Positions 54,541-64,000 of a stretch of 64,000 nucleotides of DNA are shown piece by piece; position 1 is the stretch's first letter, and the number at the start of each line of letters is the position of its first letter. The stretch comes from Cololabis saira (taxonomy: Eukaryota; Chordata; Actinopteri; Beloniformes; Belonidae): assembly GCF_033807715.1 (NCBI RefSeq), contig NC_084596.1, positions 38,294,958 through 38,358,957 of the forward strand, in the 5' to 3' direction. The notes beneath the pieces were generated by a model that worked only from the letters and a program-made list of their open reading frames with translations, did not search any database and had not been told where the DNA came from. Both the position numbers and the translations under genes were made by a program.

Positions 54541-57500
54541 AACTTTTAACTTGACATCTTTTCTATTTATTCTGTCAGTCCTTGATTTGTTTTGGCTTCT
54601 TGTGTTTCATTTTGAGGAATCCAGATGCATAAAACAAAAATCAAACATGAACACATTTTAAAAGAACACTTTTTGCTTAATATGTAATGTCAATGTTGAA
54701 AAAAAATCAAATAAGTAATTTTTTTAGTTTTGACAAACTATCTAAATAATACTTTCAAAGATGAATAAAAATACAGCAAGAAAAGGTGTAAAAAGTCATT
54801 TATTTGTATTACTTTCATCAGGATTGATTTGTGAACACAGAAACAAAAATATATTTCCATTAAAAATGCACCTGCAAACTGGTTTTACCTCGGTAGCGTG
54901 GCAGGAATAGGATGGGTGTTAGTTACGCCGGCCTAGACACAAACTCTTATCCGTACATAACCAGCAAATCCCCGCTGGAACAGGATCTTCTATGTTTTGG
55001 CTCAACGTGGATGTCAAGTATGCAGGCCACCGGCCACGTTACGATCCTTCACACCAACTTCACACCCAAGAGGAAGCTCTCTGAGTGGGATGCACTTGAC
55101 CTATGTCCACGAATGCCTCTGGGCTTTGTGTCACTGCATAACCAAGTACGAAGTGGGAGTAAAATGCATTATCTTTATCTCCAGCAATAAAGGAAGAATA
55201 ATACATACACCTTTGGCAGCAATTCTGTGGGGAGGATGTATTTTGGTAGCGTCTGTATAGAATTTGCTACTTGATATTTTATCAGGGCTGGTATCTCCCC
55301 ACACTTCTACAGTTGATGATAAATCAACAAGAACACTTTAAAGAAACATCCAACTTCTCCAACTGTGGTATTAAATGCAATTTTGAGCAAAATTAAATAC
55401 ATCTTTTTCTCACCGGTGTATTGCATTTAGTTGAAGATAAAAATAATAGAAGCTGTATATCGCCTGTACACTGCAGTAAACAGTATGTACTCCATCCCAG
55501 CGTTGTGGCTGTCATCAGCATGCATTGTGCAAATATTGCATTGCCTTAAAATTTTAGAGTTGACAGTCACTTCAGAAACCCAAATATGTTTTTTTTTCAT
55601 GTCATTTCCATAAAATGGGAAGCCAGGACCTTATCAAATCTACACATTGTCAAAGGTAAAATCAACACAATAACATGAATAGAATAAGTCATTGTTTCTA
55701 TTTGTTTATGTCACTAACAGAGATATTGCTATTTTTCCATATTGCCTGCAATAAATGAATGATAAATTGTTCGATCACTTAATGTTGGCATATCCAAATA
55801 GAACCTTTTATCACCCCCCACCATAAAAAACCAATCAAATAAACAAGAAGTAAAAACATGGATAATCACTAATGTTGAAAGAACTTAAAAAAAAAACAAC
55901 AAAAAAAACCAACTATAAAATGGTTCAGGTGGAACAATTCAGACTGAATGGCTCTTGGGAGTTTGAAACATAAGCAGAAGCGGGGGTGGCAGCTCTCTGG
56001 TGGATTTTTATTGAAGTTCATCACAGGAGTTACTAAAAAGCCCAATGTGTATTCAGGAGAACACAGCTGGAAGCGCTGATGCTTTTATGGCTCCAGCAGA
56101 TAAAGAGAGTAATACGTTTTGAAAATATAAAGGCCTCTGGGATAGAAATTATGGAGGACAAAAAATGAAGCAAACAAAGAACGAAAGACAGTTGGTATAC
56201 AAAATATTAAAAAGAAGATTAAATTCATACACCTTTGGTTCATGATCATATCTGTCTGCTCAGTCCAGGAAGAATTTTTCAGCGAATGTCAACTGTTGCT
56301 ACGCAGAAACACTTTGCATGGAAAAAGATTTTTCTGCAAACAGCTCTTATTTTGTGCAAATATGAACTTAAAAAATAAGAGCATGTCCTGCGTTCATCTG
56401 CCTCTACAGCTCGCAAGATGAAATGGAACAGTCGAGTGCCTATTGTTTTGAAAGACAAGATTATCTGCAATCACATCGTCACATCGGAGGTTTCAACAAC
56501 CCAAAGTGGCCTCTTCCCCTCTCACTAATCTGCCTCTGCTTCTCGTCTGCCTATCTTTAACTCCATCTCAGAAATTTCTTTTTTTTTTCTTCAGATATTT
56601 GAAAGATATCTGAGATTTGCATCTTTTATTTCTGCCTTGGATGGTAACATTCCTATCTTTGGATAAAAGCTGGAATCTTAATGAGTGTGAGTGTGAAGAA
56701 CTAAGTAACAAGGCTGTTTTAAGGATAGCAAATTTGCACAACTGCACCCTTTTCCTAATAGTCTGATTTATCTGAGGAATGTCTTTGCAAGGGAACAAAT
56801 CCATCTTCTCACCCAGTGCCATTTTGATTATTACCAAGGAAAATAACTGGCATATTTTTATTTGTTCTTTTCCTTGTATCTTCACCTCTTTCTTTATTTT
56901 CTAGCATTTTAATTTTCTCTCTTAGTATACATTTCTGTCATTATTATGGTCTGGGGTTTTGGTTTGTTCTCACTTACCAGCCATTAAGTAGTGCATGCTG
57001 TATGTGGGCCGTATAATACAGTTTATGCATTCCCCATAACAATTGTTTTTAGAAATGTTCATATTGAAAACACATATTGGGCAGTTTTAAATAGCTTACC
57101 TTTTTTAGCAGACATTTCAGGGACATCTGAGTTGTACAGTAATTCATTTTAAATTCCATCTTATGATTAAAAATATTACAGATTGTTTTTCTGATATACA
57201 CACAACTGTACATCATTTATACATGTGTGAATAAAAAAATTAAACTTTTTCTTGTTTCTTGAAAAAAAAAGTTGTGGAAGTGGAATTGATGGACAAGAGG
57301 GTTTTATAGGCAGCAAGCAGAATCAACTGAACAAACATCAGGTCCCATCGTGCTTCCTCTATTCTTGTCTCCCTTCCTTCCCTTTGATTCACACATCAGC
57401 CATCACTTTGCAGCCAGCTCTGATTGCAGGTGTTGGAGTGGAGGAAAAGATGCAGATCGTTTCCTAGGCTGTCAGAGGGCTGTGTCACACCCTTTCCTCT

Positions 57501-57543
57501 GCCTGCTGTCAAACCAAAATACATACAGTATATATGTATACGT
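54541..57543. other. Intronic, no gene recognised
   Basis: About 3 kb of AT-rich sequence with short open frames only. No defined repeats. Confidence 0.4.
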
Positions 57544-57544
57544 G

Positions 57545-57640
<96 letters not shown>
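57544..57640. repeat. (TA)n microsatellite just before the fourth coding exon
   Basis: About 97 bp of TA with single-base interruptions, followed by a short TG run. It ends 64 bp upstream of the exon, inside the region where the branch point and polypyrimidine tract act. Confidence 0.95.
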
Positions 57641-57704
57641 ATGTGTGTGTGTATGTAATATTATATGTAAATAAAATAAAGTCTGTTTTTCTACTGTTTC
57701 CTAG

Positions 57705-57810
57705 GTTACCGAAACAAGGACGGGCCCTCTTGGATGCAGTAACTATGACAGCTTGGATTCAGTTAGCTCGGTGTTGGTGCACAGCCCGGAAAATAAGATC
57801 CACCTAAAAG
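57705..57810 (+). CDS. brinp3: BRINP3-like protein, fourth coding exon (residues 254-289)
   Basis: Begins in phase 0 with [15 protein letters not shown], continues [15 protein letters not shown] and KIHLK, and ends in phase 1 at AAAG|GTAGGG. This is one of the most conserved parts of the family. KI near the end fits BRINP3, while serine after NYD and histidine in LVHSPEN are lineage differences. The acceptor is TTTCCTAG. In known family members the protein continues with a long cysteine-rich C-terminal region, which is not found in the remaining 6.2 kb, so the gene runs off the right edge. Confidence 0.97.
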
Positions 57811-57819
57811 GTAGGGCCA

Positions 57820-57822
<3 letters not shown>

Positions 57823-57878
<56 letters not shown>
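57823..57878 (+). repeat. (CA)n microsatellite just after the fourth coding exon
   Basis: A 56-bp CA run starting 12 bp after the splice donor of the fourth coding exon. CA-rich RNA binds hnRNP L in vertebrates, so it could influence splicing. That role is inferred. Confidence 0.97.
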
Positions 57879-57881
<3 letters not shown>

Positions 57882-59584
57882 TATATTCTGTGACATACGT
57901 TAATCTTTAATTCATGCACACACACATAGTAAGGCTAGGCCTGGGTAAAGATCCACTGAGGAGAGTTTCTTGTTTTGTTTTTTTTCGTACACACACTCGA
58001 GCACACACCCAGCCTCTGCATCCATCCACCTGCCTGCCAAGCCTCTCACCTCCTGTGTGTAGTATTTGGCCAGGATGACCCTTTACTTTACGCTGCAGTA
58101 GTTTATATGTCTCTTTCTGCCTGACTGGCTCTCAGTCTCATGGGGAATCGGTTATCTTACCAGACTGTAGCTGGACCATGTCAAGCCACATTGACCTTAG
58201 GCTGGCCGCCTCCACCCACTCCTGGAGCACTCACAGCACCAGTAAACTCTGTAATGCACAGACTGGCTTTTGTATTTGACTACACGTATTATACAATTAA
58301 CAGCAAATGACTTTGATGTTGGGGACTTTCACTGGACAAGGACAACAGTGTCTTTCTAATATTTTCATACTGTCAGACACATTGTGTGTATACTGTAAGA
58401 TTAGGCCATAAACCATTTAAAGAAAGTTTAAGTAAAGAAAGTTCAGTCTATCGCTATAGCATGAATTCACACAAAACACCATGTCAGGACACGTTGTAAA
58501 GATGGTAAAAAAAATTGAATAAAAGTCCAATTAACTGCCATCCATTTCAATTAATTCTAATTAAATACATTTGCCAAATTTTAATTTTGTAATACCAATT
58601 ATTAGAAAACATTCTATCAAGGAAAACTGATGCACAACATTATTGCCCACCATCCCGAGCAGGCAGGGGTTGGTGGGAAACAAGTACCATTCACATAGCC
58701 AGTTCACTCTGATGTGCTGCGTGAATGTCACAGGAGGTGGAGCAGCGCTCTGCGGCAAGTGACAGCACTATGGGGATAAAAGGAGGGCTCCGGGAACTGG
58801 AATAGCGAAAAGGCATAAAGGAAGTTTTAGGATGACTGTAAGGATAAAGTCTGTTACTGGGATAGGGTGCCAGTGCTCGCAGGTGTTCAGGTGAAAATTT
58901 TACATTTTAAAAAGACAGTGAGAAAAAACAACAACTGGGTTTTCAACCACTGTGGTAAGAAAACCAGAGGCAAGCTGGAGAGGTTGTAGTTTGTCCAGCA
59001 ACTTTGGGCACAAACTACTCAAGAGAACCGTGCCGTCAGGCTTAGCAACCTGGAGGAGCATCTGCCGGATGAAGCCAACGTCTCTCCAGCAGCTGAAGCT
59101 CCTGCTGTAGCTGCAGAAACATCGAAGACTCCAGCATCGATGGGAAACTTAGGCCAGCACAGGTGTGTGTGTGTCTGTGTTTCTATTGCTGCTTTTTCAG
59201 CATCATGTTTGATTCAAGATGAATGAAAAGGACGATCAGTAACCAGAGACACTGAGACGTTAATGCTGAATGTTGGTCACGAAGAAGAGGAAAAGGACCA
59301 TCTTTAGAAATGCTGTAATGTGAAAGCACGCGCTGGGGAGAGAACAATGCTCCTTCCTGGAATCAATGTGAATGTACAGCTGGAGTGTGAGGGTGAAATA
59401 AAGATGGGGTTATTGGTGTGTGTAGGTGCCTAAAGGAATGTAAAGACTTGCTTCTAACAGACATCGGCAGCAGGACAGATTCAGAGAGGGTGGCCATCTA
59501 CCCCGACTGATTGCGTGGGGCTAGGACAGGAACGGGATAAACAAATACCAAGCTGAGGATCCCTGCCAGAGTGATAATAGTTAT
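57879..59584. other. Intronic; possible decayed retroelement, no gene
   Basis: A stretch around 58990-59160 has an open + strand reading rich in Ala, Glu and Pro, followed by stop-ridden sequence. A block at about 59490-59560 resembles part of the repeat at 25234. I cannot name an element or a gene. Confidence 0.35.
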
Positions 59585-59935
59585 GTATTTTAATACTTTT
59601 TATTTCATTTATCAGTTTGTTTGATTATTCCCTTTAGTTAGTTTAACAAGTGCATCAGTAGTTTTTTGTTTTGAAAAATGCGTCAGTTATAGTTTAGTTT
59701 TAGTCTTAGTTTTTAAGGTTTTTAACTTACAAATCTAGGATGAAAGAATCAACAGGGCCTTACAGACCAAAAAAAATATTTTTTTTATTTGAGTAATTAG
59801 AATTAGACAAAATAATTGGTTTCAGGATCAGTTTTGGAAAAATAGAACACTGATATTGTACGGCTTCATTTAAATTTAATTCACATTTAAACACCTGGAA
59901 ATGAAAATGAGCCGAGTGGGAAGAGAGAAATGTGC
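59585..59935 (+). repeat. Interspersed repeat, copy 2 of 2
   Basis: Diverged counterpart of 53590-54000. It shares an opening around TTTGTTTGATTATTCCC, then GTGCATCAGTAGTTTTTTG, TTTTAGTCTTAGTTTTT and AACTTACA in the same order. Class unknown. Confidence 0.55.
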
Positions 59936-62900
59936 GTTGGTAGTATTTGTATTTTTTAGTATTCAAAAGCTGTGCCTACTCAAACATGTGGAGGGATGCT
60001 GCTGACATTATATAACAACCAGGACAAAAGGTTGTGGTTGTAAAAACTTTTAATTTCACAAGTCATTACCATCATTTAAAAACTAAGTCTATAAACAATT
60101 ATCTTGGCTTCTTAAGAATTGTGTCTCTGTGTCTGCTGGATTTCAGTGTCGTTAATCCGGAGATGCTTTAGTATTACGCAGCAGTGTTTGTTCTCAGCAA
60201 CTTCATTTGTTTTCAGGGATGAGACTCAGAAGTCTTCAAACTTGCAACACATAGTTTAATAAACTCTTTGTATTTCCTTTTATAGCAATACATTTCACAT
60301 TTCATTACATTTTTTCCCCCCTCGTGCTCCTCTGACAGTGAAACTTGAACCGTCATCAAACAACTGTTTTGTTCTGTGTCACCAACTCGCTCCCTCTTGG
60401 TCTCCATAGCTGTTTTATGCGTGCATCACTGTTGTTTTCGCAGGAAGAAGATGGGAAAACAAGGAAACAGTTAGATGAGTAATATTATAATGCAGGATAC
60501 AAAGTATCGCTATAAATGGTATTGTCTTATCATATACAGTCTAAATGTAGATATTTAAATTTAAAAAAAAGAAGCTGCGTAGCCTTTATATTGTTAATGT
60601 ATGCAGACATCCCCCTGGCTAAACACCTGTTTTTTCGAACGGGCCTCCAATGTTGCATTCGCTTGCTTCTGAGCGTTTTCCTCCACTGTTCTGTTTCAGA
60701 AATAATGCTTATTTCCTTTACCAGTAAAGCACATTACTGCCTGCTTTCATAAAAGGGAACATTAACAGTCCTCTAGGAACAGCTATTTTAGCTAATTGCT
60801 GTTTTGTATGCACCCAGAAGAGAAACAGTTTAAATCAGCCATCTGAGGAGTCTAAATTTGAAGGTGAAGGAGACACAATTTCACAAGGGCTTTCCTCTTG
60901 ATGACTACAATAAATATGATAACGTTTATGAAATATAAAGAGTGATGTATCAATTTGTGAAAAAGTAATACGGTTTATGAAGTTATTATCTAAAATGTTG
61001 CTAAACCCATCATGCTTATTATGTTCCCCCCCTTTCAGGAAGTAGTGCCACTGTATTCCTATGATCTCTCATAATACATTTAATAAGCAAACAGTTTTTC
61101 TATGGTTGCACAGAACAACTTTCACTTTCAGGAAAATGCATCTCATTGTGTGTGAGGTGTTGTTTTATCACATTTTAGTAGCAGATTCTACTTAAACTCT
61201 TATTTAAGATGTTGATCACATCTTTCCTTAATGATATTTTGGCAATTAGACTCAGATTTACCAAAATGAGAAAATTTGAATGTGTTTAGAAATCATAAAC
61301 AGCACAGAGGGGAGTGTCTACTTCTGCAGGCAAGGTCCTGAAACTGTGGGGATCTATAAACACAGACATGATCTCTTCACACCAATAAATTTCCAAGCAG
61401 AACACCAGGAGCAAATTAGCATTCAGGCAAGAAGGAGCCAGCCTTTTGATTATCAGGGAATCTGTCATCAGCACAGAGACAAATTGCTTTATTTTTATAT
61501 TACAGCATGTCTAGACAGGAATGTGATTACTTGCGCAGTTAGAATATTTAAGATATTTTGATGCTTATCATAAAAATATTTTTATGATAAATAGTCTTGA
61601 TAAATAGTCAGAAATACAGCCATTTTAAACTCCATTTTTAGGAGGTCAAAAGTGTTTGGACAAGGAAGCATTATTGCATATACCCAGATTTGAGGTTATG
61701 CATATAACTTCAGTTGTCTGCCCTGTGTGACCTCATCAGAAGCTTAAAAAGACAGGCTCAGTGGAGAATTGAAAAGGTATGGGATGTGATTTTGGACACA
61801 AACTTTCAAACACACATCACTTTTGCTTGTATGGCATCCATATTGATAAAGCTTGACCACGGTAGATAGTGTTAATATCATTATGGGATTTATGTGTAGT
61901 ATGATATCTCCGAGAACAGGATTGATGAGCTGGTTACACTGATAGGTGACAGCAAGAGTACTGTGTTTGTCACGACATGGCTGTAGGATAATGTTCTAAT
62001 CTCTAGTAGCTCTCTACATGGATTCTGGTGGATATAGGTAGACAGATCAAAGGACCTGGGTCGGAGTGCATGCAGAGCTTGTTAACAGATAGCATTATGC
62101 CGGACATGTGACTGTGAAGGAGCACCTCTGCACCCCAGGTGTTGAACTGTTGGATGCAACTTCCCATCCTTTCATCCTACTGAGAAGGTTCACCTGTGTT
62201 ACCTGCCGATTCTGCATGTGATGTCATCAAAACTGCTGTTGCCATTCACAAACACAACACTCCAATACATTCGTGTTGATCTGATATTTCCCCCACGCCT
62301 ACAGTCCAGGAGTTTCTCACCTGATGTTTTTTTTTTTTTACATTGTTATAACAACATAATGTTTCTTTGGGGATTAAATTATTCCTCATTTCAGTTTTAT
62401 TCATGTCTGTAAAGTGTCATCTGAATGTTTTGTCAAGGATACATGGTGAGAATCTGATGGCGAAATATCACACAGTGCAAACTCACTGTGATATTGATTT
62501 ATAGGTTTTCAAGATATTAAGACGAATGAAATGAAAGGTAGAGAATGTATTGAATAAAAAGAGTAGACAAATAAAAAAAAAAAGGACATCATATCAAAAT
62601 ACCATTATCCTCCCTGACCACTCGACCCAATCCTTTCCTGTAAAAGATACAGTACTATAAAAACAATAACCAGTAGTTATGACCTTTGACCCTAGAAGCA
62701 TGCTTTAGTTATTTAAGTTTGTCCTTGAGGTTGTTGCTGGACCCGGTTTTGAGGTATCATGCATTTCTTTCAGATACTGTATCGCTGTGAGTTCACATGT
62801 GTCCCAAGCTGAAACACAATTTGCTTTTCTATTATAAGGCCAAAGGCTATTTTGTTGTTGGAATGCAGTCAGCATGCAGTGTTCGTCTGCAGCGGGCAGC

Positions 62901-64000
62901 ATTGCCAGCATGGGATCTGGCAGCAGTGAAGCATCAAACAAAAAGCACCAATTCTTTCAGATGCATCTTGAATAAGGCATATTGAGGGCTTTGTTTAGCA
63001 TTTTTTTTGAATATATGTGAGCAACAACCAAAATTCAAAATGCAGTTACTATGCAGCGCGGTTGTGACACCCAGTGAATATCCTGAGGGAAAAGAAAATC
63101 TCCAACTTGTTTTTTCTAGATATTAAACATCCCTTTTTGAAGGTAGACTTACGTGTTATTCTCAAGTTCACTGGGCGAATTTAAAGTTTTCATAAAAAGT
63201 AGGGCTAGTAGCATGTCCACCAGAGGCATTTTCTGATGAAAATGATGTAAAGATTAATAAAAGGTACAGAATAATTTATATATTCAAACCGTGCTATCTG
63301 TGAAACCATCACATTTAAAACTGACAAGCTCATGTTAATTACTTGTCACTGAGAGCCCATTGGTAGAGCATGAATAAAAGTGGAGCTTGATGGTGTGTTT
63401 TTATTTAAAGTCAGTGAGATAAATTATGGTTTATGGAAATAACTGACTCATGGCCTTAAACTTTAGTTGAAATCATGTTCCCAAACATCATAAATAAATC
63501 TAAATGTTATTTGTGAGTTTTAAATGTTATTTTCTTCATTTCTCTAGCTTTGATGTCCAAACTTTTCCTTTCTCATGGAAATACCTCTACTCCATATCAT
63601 TTTCTTAAAAACAGTGAATTAATCTTGGAGAAAACAAATAAATGCATATTACTGGTTCCTGTTAAATGGGGATATGGGTTGTGAAGGCCTTCAAAGTTCA
63701 TGTCACTGGTGGCGATATCATTATGCAAATGGTGCAATGTATAGCGAGTTGTGTTTATTTTGTGATAAGAATATAAAACCACAACATCAACCATGAGTAA
63801 ACCTTTACTCTAATTTGAGCCAATTAGCTTGATGGTTTCCTTTTCTGACATTTGAGAACTTCTATCCCAGGAGCCGAGTTGATAGGTCATGAAAGTTGTT
63901 TCTACATTTTGTACCATTAAGTGAAGTCGGGACTGAGGTCTCTTAAGGAATAATTATGGCGGACACACTGGGCTATTATGTGTCAGTTCTGTAGGATAAG
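59936..64000. other. Intronic, no further exon recognised
   Basis: About 4 kb to the edge of the window. No sequence like the next BRINP segment (expected to start GLQVLLP-like) was found. A perfect 26-bp AT palindrome lies at 61565-61590. Short open frames show no domain. Confidence 0.5.

Noticed and set aside
57811..64000. Search for the next BRINP coding exon
   Set aside because: No GLQVLLP-like or cysteine-rich coding stretch was found after a splice acceptor, so the gene is taken to continue outside the window.

Overview
This window is vertebrate nuclear DNA, almost certainly from a ray-finned (teleost) fish. The evidence is GT-AG spliced coding exons separated by kilobase-scale introns, long (TG)n, (CA)n and (TA)n microsatellites, and a dense scatter of small cut-and-paste DNA transposons of teleost type: Tc1-like, hAT MITEs with 8-bp target duplications, a PIF/Harbinger-like element and a TTAA-duplicating element. 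No bacterial-style genes, operons, CRISPR arrays or recognisable tRNA or rRNA genes were seen.

The only host gene I can support is one BRINP-family gene on the + strand, best matched to BRINP3 (FAM5C) and second best to BRINP2. Four exons lie in the window: the start-codon exon (11195-11647, ATG at 11262), then 47408-47598, 51770-51951 and 57705-57810. Their phases join exactly (386 + 191 + 182 + 106 coding nt, about 288 codons). They encode a signal peptide, an unusual serine-rich spacer and the N-terminal part of the MACPF-type domain. The rest of the protein lies beyond position 64000. The first intron in the coding sequence is 35.8 kb. BRINP proteins are secretory-pathway glycoproteins of neurons linked to cell-cycle suppression and neural development.

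Layout: 1-11194 is upstream sequence or a 5' non-coding intron, with an old LINE reverse-transcriptase tail, a duplicated microsatellite-bearing unit, several microsatellites and a 1.3 kb TTAA-flanked transposon. 11195-11647 is the first coding exon. 11648-47407 is the long intron. It carries hAT MITEs (11716, 15223, 27915, 40118, 46013), Tc1-like relics (about 12748, 14575-15215, 19028-20544, 24860-25833, 30203-30280), a Harbinger-like element (27256-28291), LINE fragments (about 36570, 42226, 45440-46270) and a possible solo LTR (about 21016). 47599-57704 holds two shorter introns with another Tc1 relic (about 48400-49040) and old interspersed repeats. 57811-64000 is intronic sequence after the fourth exon.

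The most informative structure beyond the gene is the layering of mobile elements. Several insertions sit inside older ones with intact target duplications: hAT inside Harbinger, hAT inside Tc1, a foldback element inside hAT, a foldback element inside the TTAA element, a short repeat splitting a Tc1 copy, and hAT inside a LINE. These give a relative order of insertion. I found no convincing undescribed system. The best gene-level oddities are the poly-serine spacer, an upstream ORF overlapping the start codon, and the fourth exon wedged between two long microsatellites. Family names are from recognition of motifs and recalled consensus sequences, not from a database search.
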